From assembly GCF_000024005.1 (NCBI RefSeq), contig NC_013132.1, positions 4,272,001 through 4,336,000 of the forward strand: a stretch of 64,000 nt of DNA, read 5' to 3'. Each line of letters opens with the position of its first letter. The stretch's first letter is position 1. The stretch comes from Chitinophaga pinensis DSM 2588. GTDB lineage: Bacteria > Bacteroidota > Bacteroidia > Chitinophagales > Chitinophagaceae. The translations under genes were made by a program, and so were the position numbers. The notes beneath the pieces were generated by a model. The model worked only from the letters and a program-made list of their open reading frames with translations, had not been told where the DNA came from and did no database searches. Positions 1 to 8,601 of the stretch are shown here, piece by piece.

Positions 1-135
1 TTGGGATAACATACAGTGAGTATCAGTATCTACACTATTGTGTCGCATCGACGCATTTTAGCCGACTGCGGTGAAATATTCCCCCCGTGTTTGCCACTGG
101 TATGATTTTGCCTGTTATTAGGGAAAAGGTAGTGT

Positions 136-681
136 ATGATGAACCCGATATTTGAAAGGAAACACTGGATGGAATACCTGGCGTATGGCTTTGTGGGCGC
201 TTTGTTCTATTGCGTACTGCTGGTCGTCCATTTAAAGGAAGGCAATTATCAGAGTTTGTATCTTCTTTATATAGGAAATGCGGCGTTTGGGGTAGCAATT
301 CTCGCTTATAACTTCAAACTGATATACAAACCATATGAGAAGAAACGAACTGTCTCCATGCTGATCGCAGCGCATCTTACAACGATAATAGGTACCGTAC
401 TTTCCATCATTTTTGCGGCGGTACTACTGGCCGCATTCTATCCGGATATCTTGTCATCTACTCCGGATACGCTCGCCCCGGAAAATGCCCCTCCCCAGAT
501 ACAGGAAAGACCGGCAGGCTGGCTCATAATGCTTGTTATGAACGCCCTGGTACTCAATTTCAGCGTAGGATCATTTATTTCAATCGTTTCATCTTATGCA
601 GGCAAGATCAATCAGACAAAAGACAAGCCTGCTCATCTCAATAACAGAATATCCGATAGACCAGTGACCAATAAAGCGTAA
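136..681 (+). CDS. Small multi-pass membrane protein, function unknown
   Basis: This 181-residue protein has about four hydrophobic segments, around residues 12-32, 42-60, 75-105 and 130-155. The loop between the third and fourth segments is proline-rich and polar, and the C-terminus is charged. The layout fits an inner-membrane protein. I recognise no catalytic motif or family. The gene ends 45 bases before the next plus-strand gene, so the two may be co-transcribed. The ATG at 136 is followed at once by a second methionine codon, and either could be used. The first 135 bases of the window hold no gene I can support. Confidence 0.75.
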   Translation: MMNPIFERKHWMEYLAYGFVGALFYCVLLVVHLKEGNYQSLYLLYIGNAAFGVAILAYNFKLIYKPYEKKRTVSMLIAAHLTTIIGTVLSIIFAAVLLAAFYPDILSSTPDTLAPENAPPQIQERPAGWLIMLVMNALVLNFSVGSFISIVSSYAGKINQTKDKPAHLNNRISDRPVTNKA

Positions 682-726
682 ACTATTTACGCAACAATCT
701 TTTGTTAAAACCATAAAAACATTGTT

Positions 727-1446
727 ATGAATGAAAATTCTTCAACAGGTAATAAGCCGGCCGTAAATGTCAATAATACAGAGCGCATCATCTCTGCCGT
801 AACCGGCGGTTTTCTGCTCCTCAATGCCATTACCGGTAAAAATGCCCGCTTGCTGAAAGCTGGTGCTGGAGCATTTCTTTTATACCGTGCGGTGACCGGC
901 AACTGTCCGGTATATAGCGCCATGAGAAAAAAGCGACTGCCAGATCCTGCTAAAAATGTGAATGTGCGGGTTGCACTCACTGTCGGCCGCCCCCGCAACG
1001 AAGTCTATGCCTTCTGGAGGAAGCTGGAAAACCTGCCGCTTTTTATGAAACATCTTCAATCTGTCACCGATCTGGGAGGAGGACGTTATCATTGGGAAGC
1101 TGATATTCCTGGATTGCCTGCGCCTATCAATTGGGATGCAGAAATCATCAAAGAAGAAGAAGGCACACTCCTTGGCTGGAACGCACTTCCCGGCGCCGAT
1201 ATCGATAACGCCGGTAAAGTAACTTTTGCTGATGCTGGAGAAAAAAGCACCGAATTACAGATTGTAATTACCTACAGGGCGCCACTTGGGCCCGCAGGCA
1301 GAGGACTGGCAAAATTGCTGACGCCGTTATTCGAATCAATGATAAAAGAGGAGCTCCGTAATTTCAAAAAGTATATTGAAACCAGCGGAATAGAACCTGT
1401 CAACGAAGACACTTCCGGCGCCGGACCAATATTATATGTAGATTAG
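727..1446 (+). CDS. DUF2892-like membrane domain fused to SRPBCC (polyketide cyclase/START-like) domain
   Basis: The 239-residue protein has two parts. Residues about 15-65 form a double hydrophobic hairpin, with motifs such as GGFLLLNAITGKN and the phrase TGNCPVY, resembling the YgaP-type DUF2892 membrane domain. Residues about 78-220 look like an SRPBCC hydrophobic-ligand-binding fold: VALTVGRPRNEVYAFW, then LPLFMKHLQSV, and a C-terminal amphipathic helix (LLTPLFESMIKEELRNFKKY). SRPBCC domains bind lipids or other hydrophobic molecules, so this protein may hold a ligand at the membrane. That role is inference. A strong hairpin terminator follows the stop codon. Confidence 0.75.
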   Translation: MNENSSTGNKPAVNVNNTERIISAVTGGFLLLNAITGKNARLLKAGAGAFLLYRAVTGNCPVYSAMRKKRLPDPAKNVNVRVALTVGRPRNEVYAFWRKLENLPLFMKHLQSVTDLGGGRYHWEADIPGLPAPINWDAEIIKEEEGTLLGWNALPGADIDNAGKVTFADAGEKSTELQIVITYRAPLGPAGRGLAKLLTPLFESMIKEELRNFKKYIETSGIEPVNEDTSGAGPILYVD

Positions 1447-1512
1447 TCTCAGCTGTGTAAGCAGACAGCATCTTAATAAACATATTCTTTAGCGTAACAG
1501 ATACTGTAAAAC

Positions 1513-1549
1513 AAATCGGGGGCACATGTCAATGCGCCCCCGATTTATT
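1513..1549. terminator. Bidirectional intrinsic terminator between convergent genes
   Basis: A perfect 11-base stem (AAATCGGGGGC at 1513-1523, complement at 1536-1546) encloses a 12-base loop. It is flanked by A-rich sequence on the left and T-rich sequence on the right, so it can terminate the plus-strand SRPBCC gene and the minus-strand nrdA gene. Confidence 0.85.
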
Positions 1550-1573
1550 TATATTACTGTGAAGTATGATTGC

Positions 1574-3271
1574 TTATCCTTCGCAGCTCTTACATGTCAC
1601 CAGACTGTTCACCAGCTCTTTAGACACGCTCTGACTACGTTGGTAGTATAATGTCTTCACACCTAATTTCCATGCCTCAATCAGCAGTCTGTTCACCTCT
1701 TTCACCGGCAGGTTGGAAGGAATGTTCAGGTTCAGACTCTGTGCCTGGTCAACATGCGTCTGACGGATAGCGGCCTGCTGAACAATCTCCAGCTGACTGA
1801 TCTCCTTGAAGGTCTTGAACACATCTTTTTCATGTTCTGTCAACTCCTCCAGATGCTGTACGCTACCGTGGTTCAGCATGATGCTGCGCCAGGTGTCTTC
1901 GTTGTCGATACCTTTCTGCTCCAGCAGGGCTTTCAGGTATTTGTTTTTACGCATGAAGTTGCCCTTGGACAAACCCGCTTTGAAATAGTTGCTGCTGAAT
2001 GGCTCAATACCAGGAGAAGTCTGACCCAGTATCGCAGAAGAAGAAGTAGTAGGAGCAATCGCCATCAGCGTGGTGTTCCTGCGGCCATAGCCTTTCAGTA
2101 CTTCCGGCTCTCCATAGATCCATGCCAGTTCTTTGGTCGCTTTTTCAGCTTTATCTCTGATATCTTTGAAGATGATAGAGGTCAGTTGTTTTGCCTGCAT
2201 ACCTTCAAAAGCAATCATATTTTTCTGCAGATAAGAATGCCATCCCAGTACGCCCAGACCTAATGCACGGTGACGTTTTGCAAAACGGTTCGCCGCCGCC
2301 AGGAAGTGATTGCCTTCTGTTTTAACGATAAACTCCTGCAATACGGCATCCAGGAAGAAAGTAGCCAGTTTAACGGCATCTGTATCTTTCCACTCGTCGT
2401 ATAATTCAAGGTTCATGGAAGAGAGACAGCATATGAAAGACTCATCTTCCGTAGACGGCAGCATGATCTCAGAACAGAGGTTGCTGGCGTTGATAGCCAG
2501 GTTAAGGTCTTTATATACCTGTGGTTTGTTACGGTTGACGTTGTCGGTGAAGAACAGGTAAGGCAGCCCTTTCTGCTGACGGCTTTCCAGCACTTTCGCC
2601 CAGATCTCACGTTTCTCCATATCACCATCGATCATATCCTGCATCCAGTAGTCAGGTACACATACACCATAGAAGAGGTTCTGGATCGGGTGACCGATAT
2701 CCTTGATGGATAAGAACTCCTGGATATCATCATGGTCGATATCCATATAGGCAGCAAATGCGCCACGACGTACACCACCCTGAGAGATCGTATCCATAGC
2801 AGTATCGAACAGACGCATGAAGCTCACCGCTCCACTGCTCTTACCATTATCTGTTACTGCGCTACCACGGGCACGCAGTCCGCCGAAATAAGCAGAAGTA
2901 CCTCCACCTATCTTGGTCTGCATGATCACTTCACCCAGCTTATGTGTAATTCCTTCAATATTATCCGGAATATGCACATTGAAGCAGGAAATCGGCAATC
3001 CACGCTCTGTACCCATATTGGCCCAGATAGGAGAGCTGAGGCTCATCCAGCCTCGTTCGATCATCTCAACAAATGCTTCTTTCAGTTCCGGTTTATAGAG
3101 ACGCTGTGCAGCAGCGGTACAAATCCTGTCAATTGCCCCTTCAACTGTTTCCCCTTTTAACAGATATCCTCTGTTCAGGATCTGTTCACTCTCTGAATTC
3201 TTCCACCACAACTTAGGCATTTCGTATTGTTCCGTCACACCTGTTAGCTGTGCTAATTCTGTTATCGCCAT
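1574..3271 (-). CDS. nrdA: Ribonucleoside-diphosphate reductase, alpha (catalytic) subunit
   Basis: This is the large subunit of class I ribonucleotide reductase, which converts ribonucleotides to deoxyribonucleotides in the cytoplasm. At 565 residues it is shorter than the roughly 760-residue E. coli NrdA, and it starts without the N-terminal ATP-cone that mediates dATP feedback inhibition. The active-site triad is visible as N264, C266 and E268 in SNLCSEIML. The substrate-reducing disulfide pair fits C96 (PISCFNV) and C282 (ICCLSS). The C-terminal relay pair is C560 and C563 in CKSCEG. It lies 41 bases downstream of nrdB in the same operon. The loss of the cone is seen directly; relaxed activity control is inference from the family. 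Confidence 0.95.
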   Translation of the reverse strand: MAITELAQLTGVTEQYEMPKLWWKNSESEQILNRGYLLKGETVEGAIDRICTAAAQRLYKPELKEAFVEMIERGWMSLSSPIWANMGTERGLPISCFNVHIPDNIEGITHKLGEVIMQTKIGGGTSAYFGGLRARGSAVTDNGKSSGAVSFMRLFDTAMDTISQGGVRRGAFAAYMDIDHDDIQEFLSIKDIGHPIQNLFYGVCVPDYWMQDMIDGDMEKREIWAKVLESRQQKGLPYLFFTDNVNRNKPQVYKDLNLAINASNLCSEIMLPSTEDESFICCLSSMNLELYDEWKDTDAVKLATFFLDAVLQEFIVKTEGNHFLAAANRFAKRHRALGLGVLGWHSYLQKNMIAFEGMQAKQLTSIIFKDIRDKAEKATKELAWIYGEPEVLKGYGRRNTTLMAIAPTTSSSAILGQTSPGIEPFSSNYFKAGLSKGNFMRKNKYLKALLEQKGIDNEDTWRSIMLNHGSVQHLEELTEHEKDVFKTFKEISQLEIVQQAAIRQTHVDQAQSLNLNIPSNLPVKEVNRLLIEAWKLGVKTLYYQRSQSVSKELVNSLVTCKSCEG

Positions 3272-3312
3272 GACAAATGTTTTTTTCCGTTTTAATGATT
3301 CAATAAATGAGA

Positions 3313-4287
3313 TTAGAAAAGGTCAAGCGCAGAAATGCTCTTGTCGTGTTTTGTGTAATCCACTGGGCGTTTTGCAAAGAAATCATCCAGGCTATTGGCA
3401 AACACCTCTTCTTCAAACCACAGCATAGGTTTGTTGTCCTCTGTACTGATATTGAACAGTGCAGGCAGATTGATCTTTTTCAGACTGTCATCCGCACGGT
3501 ATTTCATGAAGTTTACCAGGTGCTCTTTGCTCACCGTATCGATCTTACCCTCAGAGAAGATCCAGTCCAGGATATTGCTTTCTACTTCAATAGACTCTTT
3601 CACCAGGTTGCTCACCCTTGTGATAGTGGCTTCGTCAAACATTTCCGGATATTCTTCTCTGATCTTGTTGATCAGGTAGATACCAGCGTTTGCATGGATC
3701 TGTTCGTCTACTGAAGTCCAGGCGATGATGTTGCTCACATTCTTCATCAGCCCTTTGAAACGGGTGAATGACAGGATGATGGCAAACTGGCTGAACAGAC
3801 TCACGTTCTCAATCAGGATCGAGAACAAAATGAGTGAAATGGTATATTCTCTCGTATCAGTCGATTTTGCGTTGCTCAGGGCATCGGATAAATATTCGAT
3901 ACGCTGGCGGATAACCGGTACTTCCACCAGTTTTTCAAACTGGCTGTTGTAACCCAGTACCTCTACCAGACGGGAGTAAGCTTCTGAGTGACGGAATTCA
4001 CATTCTGCAAAGGTGGAACCCAGTCCGTTCATCTCCGGTTTTGGCAGATGATTGTACAGGTTACCCCAGAATGACTTAACCGCTACTTCAATCTGGGCGA
4101 TAGCCAGCAGACTGTTCCTGACTGCTGTTCTTTCAGCCGGATTCAGGTGGGAATGGAAGTCCTGCGTGTCTGCCGTGAAATCAACCTCTGCATGTACCCA
4201 GAATGACTTATTGATCGCTTCGGTAAACTGTAACACTTCCGGATACTCAAATGGCTTATACTGTAATCTCTTATCAAAAATTCCCAT
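3313..4287 (-). CDS. nrdB: Ribonucleoside-diphosphate reductase, beta (radical-generating) subunit
   Basis: The 324-residue R2-type ferritin-like protein houses the metal-radical cofactor that starts catalysis in NrdA. By alignment to E. coli NrdB, likely metal ligands are E67, E97, H100, E160, E195 and H198, and the radical tyrosine fits Y104 (ECEFRHSEAY). E. coli has Asp at the first ligand position, whereas this protein appears to have Glu, a substitution known from class Ic proteins; those lack the tyrosine, which is retained here. The gene is first in a minus-strand operon with nrdA. I did not find a clear NrdR box upstream. Confidence 0.94.
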   Translation of the reverse strand: MGIFDKRLQYKPFEYPEVLQFTEAINKSFWVHAEVDFTADTQDFHSHLNPAERTAVRNSLLAIAQIEVAVKSFWGNLYNHLPKPEMNGLGSTFAECEFRHSEAYSRLVEVLGYNSQFEKLVEVPVIRQRIEYLSDALSNAKSTDTREYTISLILFSILIENVSLFSQFAIILSFTRFKGLMKNVSNIIAWTSVDEQIHANAGIYLINKIREEYPEMFDEATITRVSNLVKESIEVESNILDWIFSEGKIDTVSKEHLVNFMKYRADDSLKKINLPALFNISTEDNKPMLWFEEEVFANSLDDFFAKRPVDYTKHDKSISALDLF

Positions 4288-4682
4288 ACCTTCTATTTAT
4301 TTAGCGTTAAAGTCTGATTGGTGTGCCAGCCGTTGAGGGACAATGTACATCCTCAATAAGGCAATGCAGTGCGGCATTCGCATGACGTATATAAACTACT
4401 TTTCATATGCTGCCAGAATACAAAAGTGAAGTAGCGAACGGTTTTTTCAAAAAAAAGGAACTAACACATGTGGAAAACTATTAGCGCAAATAATAAAAGT
4501 CATACTGGTAGGCACTTATTGACCCTCAGACCGGGAAATGCCCCGCTTTCCGTTCGAAAATGAACAATTTTTGTACCGAAAGTGGACACATTTTGGCTTG
4601 TTTGCTATGTTAACTAATTAATTTATAACAAATTAAATATGCGGCATTAAATTCGTATCCGCATCTCCCAAATGTCCCCCTC
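4288..4682. other. Intergenic region between nrdB and the ABC permease gene
   Basis: This 395-base AT-rich stretch separates two divergent genes and should hold both promoters. It contains short A and T tracts (for example around 4440-4455) and an AT-rich block at 4610-4640. I saw no gene, no exact TAnnTTTG element facing either gene and no convincing NrdR palindrome. Confidence 0.5.
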
Positions 4683-7112
4683 ATGATCCGCAACTACCTG
4701 AAAATTGCCTTCCGCAACCTCCTTAGAAACAAAACCTTCAGTGTTATCAACATCGTTGGTTTGTCAGTAGGTACGGTTTGCTGCCTGTATATTATCCTGT
4801 ATGTCACCGGACAGTACAGTTACGATCAGCAGCACCTCCATGCAGCTGATATCTACAGGATCAATTCCAGGATAACGGTCGAAGGTGTATTCCACGACAA
4901 TGCCACCAGTTCTCCTCCAATCGCCCCGGCCATGAAAAACGATTTTCCGGAAGTAGAGGAATATACGCGGGTCGTGCCGACGGTCAATCTTGGGGCAGCG
5001 CAACACCTGCTGACCCATCAGGAAGAAAGTATATATGAGCGAAATGCCGTGTATGCAGATTCCACCTTTTTCAACGTGTTCAACTTCCATTTTATATACG
5101 GCACTCCCCGGAATGCACTCGCCGATCCTTATACGGTCGTACTCATGAAGAATACCGCAGAGAAATTATTTGGCAACAGCGATCCGGTTGGTAAGACAAT
5201 AGAAATGTCTAATGCTTATGGTAAAAATAGTTTCCGGGTAACCGGCGTAGTAGACGAACGCCTGGGGAAATCGCATTTAAAGGCGAATATCTTCATGGCG
5301 ATGAACAGCGGGGGAATGGGTGCCTATACGAAAGAAAACAATTCCTGGGCAGCCTATAACTATGTAGCCGCCTATGTCAAATTGCGACCCGGAACAGATG
5401 TCGCCTCACTGGAAGGAAAACTGCCAACCTTCCTGACACAATACGGCGCACAACAGCTAAAAGACCATGGTATGAAAAAGGAGCTGCACCTGCAACAACT
5501 GGGCAGCATACATACCACAAAAGGCTATGACAACGAACTGACACCTCCCAACGACCGCTCCTTCCTGAATAGATTACTACTGATCGCCATATTGATACAG
5601 GTGATGGCCTGTATCAACTTCATGAACCTGAGTACGGCAAGGGCGTCTAAACGTGCAAAAGAAGTTGGCATCAGAAAAGTGATCGGCGCCAGAATCAATC
5701 ACATCGTCAGTCAGTTCCTGGGAGAAGCCCTGCTCTTATCCGTATTAGCCATATTAGTGTCCATCCCTTTACTGGCCATCCTGCTGCCAGTATTGAACCG
5801 GCTGACAGATGCAGATATTAACATCTTCAGTTTAATGAGCTATCGCTTTGCTTTCCTGCTCCTGGCTTTTATATTCATTACCGGTCTGCTGGCAGGCAGT
5901 TATCCGGCCTTCTATCTTTCTGCTTTCAGACCAATCAGTGTCCTGAAGGGCAATTTCAGCAGCCGACTGTCCTCCGCGGGCATACGCCGTTTATTGATCG
6001 TCTTCCAGTTTTCATTGTCAATCGTCTTCGTCTCTGGTATCATCATCATTGCCCGTCAGCTGAATTACTTAAAACAGATGGATATAGGTTTTGATCGCAA
6101 TCAGAAATTGGTATTCAATTTTCACACCGATGAAGAGAAAACAAGACTCAATGCATTCATGAGCGATCTGCGCCAGCTGACCGGTGTAAAAACCGTCAGT
6201 CAGGCCGACAATTACCCTAGCCAGAAGATCAGCCATGACTGGCCTTATTTCCTGGAAGCCGCAGGGGCTGTGATAGGGAAGGATGTACAGTTTATCTTTT
6301 CTGACGAAAACTATATAAAAGCATTAGGGGTTAAAATGCTTAGCGGAAGAGATTTCAGGGCGGGCGATTCCGGAAAGGTGGTGATCAATGAAACTTTTGC
6401 AAAGGCGCTTGGTCTGACTGCCCTGAACGCACCCGGCAGAAGATTATATCCACAGCATGATGCTGACGAACCAGTCATATTCGCAGAGATCATCGGCGTC
6501 ATGAAAGACTATAACAATAACTCCCTCCACGATGAAGTACAGCCGCTGATGCTGCGTTACAATCCTGAAAACGCCACCAATAACATCATCGCTGCCGCTG
6601 ATACCAAAGACTATCAGCAACTACTCAAAAACATCAATAACGTCTGGCGACGACATTTCCCGCAAACGCCTTTTGCCTACACCTTCCTTGATGAAGATGT
6701 ACAGCAACAATACGAAGCGGAAGTCACGCTCTCCAATATCATCAATGCCTTCACCCTGATCGCCATCTTCATCTGTTGTCTGGGCCTGTTCGGACTGTCC
6801 GCATTTATGGCTGAACAACGAAAAAAGGAGATAGGCATCCGCAAAGTACTCGGCGCCAATCTCCTTATATTGGTAACACTCTTATCAAAAGATTTCCTGA
6901 AACTGGCAGGTATCGCCCTTGTTGTCGCCATACCGGTCGCCTGGTGGGCACTCGATAAATGGCTGCAAACTTTTGCCTACCGCATCACACCTGGCTGGTG
7001 GGAATTTGCCCTGGCCGGTTTTGTCGTGATGCTGATCGCGCTTAGCACCGTCAGCATACAAGCTATCAGATCAGCTGTCGCTAATCCGGTAAAAAGTCTG
7101 AAAGCAGAGTAG
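4683..7112 (+). CDS. FtsX/MacB-family ABC transporter permease
   Basis: The 809-residue protein has the typical architecture of the large Bacteroidota MacB/FtsX permeases. A first transmembrane helix (about residues 20-42) is followed by a periplasmic MacB_PCD-like domain (about 50-240) and a three-helix FtsX core (about 285-460). A second periplasmic domain and a second FtsX core (about 680-800) come next. The repeated cytoplasmic phrases KRAKEVGIRKVIGA and EQRKKEIGIRKVLGA, one per FtsX core, are a family hallmark. Such permeases act with a separate ATPase in lipoprotein or peptide export or in signalling. No ATPase gene is adjacent, so its partner is encoded elsewhere and its substrate is unknown. 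It converges with the next gene at a 13-base gap. Confidence 0.92.
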   Translation: MIRNYLKIAFRNLLRNKTFSVINIVGLSVGTVCCLYIILYVTGQYSYDQQHLHAADIYRINSRITVEGVFHDNATSSPPIAPAMKNDFPEVEEYTRVVPTVNLGAAQHLLTHQEESIYERNAVYADSTFFNVFNFHFIYGTPRNALADPYTVVLMKNTAEKLFGNSDPVGKTIEMSNAYGKNSFRVTGVVDERLGKSHLKANIFMAMNSGGMGAYTKENNSWAAYNYVAAYVKLRPGTDVASLEGKLPTFLTQYGAQQLKDHGMKKELHLQQLGSIHTTKGYDNELTPPNDRSFLNRLLLIAILIQVMACINFMNLSTARASKRAKEVGIRKVIGARINHIVSQFLGEALLLSVLAILVSIPLLAILLPVLNRLTDADINIFSLMSYRFAFLLLAFIFITGLLAGSYPAFYLSAFRPISVLKGNFSSRLSSAGIRRLLIVFQFSLSIVFVSGIIIIARQLNYLKQMDIGFDRNQKLVFNFHTDEEKTRLNAFMSDLRQLTGVKTVSQADNYPSQKISHDWPYFLEAAGAVIGKDVQFIFSDENYIKALGVKMLSGRDFRAGDSGKVVINETFAKALGLTALNAPGRRLYPQHDADEPVIFAEIIGVMKDYNNNSLHDEVQPLMLRYNPENATNNIIAAADTKDYQQLLKNINNVWRRHFPQTPFAYTFLDEDVQQQYEAEVTLSNIINAFTLIAIFICCLGLFGLSAFMAEQRKKEIGIRKVLGANLLILVTLLSKDFLKLAGIALVVAIPVAWWALDKWLQTFAYRITPGWWEFALAGFVVMLIALSTVSIQAIRSAVANPVKSLKAE

Positions 7113-7125
7113 AAGCCCGTTTTGC

Positions 7126-8034
7126 TCAGAACGACTCATCAATCAGATCCTTATTAGTGATCGCTCCCGTAAGCGTGCCGGTTGATACCGCATTCGCTAC
7201 AGAACGCATCATACTGCTATTATCGCCACATGCATAAACATGCGGAACAGTCGTCTTTTGCATCGCATCCACCCGCAGGTATCCCTGTTCAGTCAGTTCA
7301 CAACCCAGCTGCACAGAGATATCGCAATGCTGCGTAAAGTTAACGCGGGCATATAATGCCCTCAACGCAAAGGTACGCCCATCTTCAAATACAAGCTGAC
7401 GTACATACCCCTTATCATGTTCCACCTTTGTAATGACTTTCTCCACTACCGCAATATTATGCTGTGCCAGTTTCTCCATCTGCTCCGGTGTCAGTGTAGA
7501 TGCCCCATTGGTAAAGATGGTCAGTTCATCCGTCCAGTTGGAAATAAGTTTACCAAAATCAAACGCCATATCGCCATTCGCCAGTATCCCCGTTTTCTCC
7601 TGTTTCACCTCATAGCCATGACAATACGGACAATGTATCACCGATATCCCCCAACACTCCGCAAAACCAGGAATAGCAGGTTGTTCATCAGTAATCCCCG
7701 TAGCAAAAATCAGTTTGGTCCCGGAAAAAGTATCTCCCTTATCCGTACCGATCTCAAATCCTGTTTCCGTCTTCACACCGCGTGTCGCCAATCCGGTATA
7801 GAACTGCACCGTATCATATTTCAGTACCTGTTCTTTCCCGATTGCTGCGATCTCCGCAGGCGTACTGCCATCCCTTGTCAGAAAGTTATGTGAATGCGGC
7901 GTTTGTCTGTTACATGGTTTCCCGCTATCAATAATCAATACCCTGCGTAATGCACGCCCCAAAGACATCGCTGCTGCTAATCCGGCATAACTGCCGCCTA
8001 TGATGATTACGTCAAAATTATTTTTCCCTGTCAT
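7126..8034 (-). CDS. Thioredoxin-reductase-like NAD(P)/FAD-dependent oxidoreductase
   Basis: This 302-residue flavoprotein resembles thioredoxin reductase. It has an N-terminal FAD-binding glycine motif (IIGGSYAGLAAA), a redox-active CxxC at C135/C138 in HCPYCHGYE, and a C-terminal FAD motif containing YACGD. The CPYCHGYE form is common in stand-alone TrxR-like proteins that sit outside the classic thioredoxin system, so the true electron acceptor is uncertain. I chose the ATG at 8034. The reading frame extends upstream to 8127, but the extra 31 residues are unlike the family and would start upstream of the likely promoter at 8085-8092. Confidence 0.88.
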   Translation of the reverse strand: MTGKNNFDVIIIGGSYAGLAAAMSLGRALRRVLIIDSGKPCNRQTPHSHNFLTRDGSTPAEIAAIGKEQVLKYDTVQFYTGLATRGVKTETGFEIGTDKGDTFSGTKLIFATGITDEQPAIPGFAECWGISVIHCPYCHGYEVKQEKTGILANGDMAFDFGKLISNWTDELTIFTNGASTLTPEQMEKLAQHNIAVVEKVITKVEHDKGYVRQLVFEDGRTFALRALYARVNFTQHCDISVQLGCELTEQGYLRVDAMQKTTVPHVYACGDNSSMMRSVANAVSTGTLTGAITNKDLIDESF

Positions 8035-8084
8035 TGCTGTTAATGTTGTTCTGCTGTTTGTACTGAAAATTTCACCAGGAGGAA

Positions 8085-8092
8085 CAAAGGTA
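8085..8092 (-). promoter_or_regulatory. Putative -7 promoter element for the TrxR-like gene
   Basis: Read on the minus strand this is TACCTTTG, an exact match to the Bacteroidota TAnnTTTG -7 consensus, about 50 bases upstream of the chosen ATG. No good -33 TTG is present at the usual spacing, so the call is tentative. Confidence 0.45.
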
Positions 8093-8536
8093 AGGTAAAA
8101 TACTCTTAAAGTGCATCGTTGTTGCAAATAATAAACGATATTTCTTCCCGTTTATTTTTGCTGATTTGACTGTAGTGCCTACCGGGAACCAATGAGCGGT
8201 CGTAAGAACAATAATATAATTTGCGTATTGCGAAAATATATTTACTTTTCGGTACAAATAACTTTTGCTTAACCTCTTCTTTATTATAACCTCAATTACC
8301 TATTAACTGAAGAATTGCCACAATAAATTTTGAACTAAGAGACATTTTCTTGGGAAGATGTGAGTATCAACCAGATATGGATGTATTAGTCGCGCGCACA
8401 AAGACACAACGATATGTCGCCACAGCAAATCAATGCCCATGTGTAAATAAGCAGAAAGAAAAGTGACAACTGAACGGTATCGTTACTACACCTGTAATTT
8501 GTCTGATGTATGCATGGCATAGATCAAAAGAAATAC

Positions 8537-8548
8537 TGTCTATAGACA
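8537..8548. promoter_or_regulatory. Perfect 12-base palindrome, candidate operator of the caspase-type operon
   Basis: TGTCTATAGACA is a perfect palindrome located 17 bases before a TATCTTTT element (7 of 8 matches to TAnnTTTG). It would overlap the -33 region of a promoter for the gene starting at 8602, a plausible repressor or activator site. No binding protein is evident. Confidence 0.35.
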
Positions 8549-8601
8549 ACAAAAAGATCCCGATATATCTTTTATAAAACATCCTTTATATCACTTTTAA
8601 C

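Larger units (their letters stand above)
8035..8601. other. Intergenic region upstream of the caspase-type operon
   Basis: This stretch of about 570 bases lies between divergent genes and contains no supportable ORF. Besides the minus-strand promoter at 8085-8092, it holds a perfect 12-base palindrome TGTCTATAGACA (8537-8548). A near-consensus plus-strand -7 element TATCTTTT follows at 8566-8573, 28 bases before the first gene of the operon. Confidence 0.5.

Noticed and set aside
4610..4640. AT-rich block resembling a replication or attachment site
   Set aside because: It is short, has no repeats of defined spacing, and lies in an ordinary divergent promoter region.
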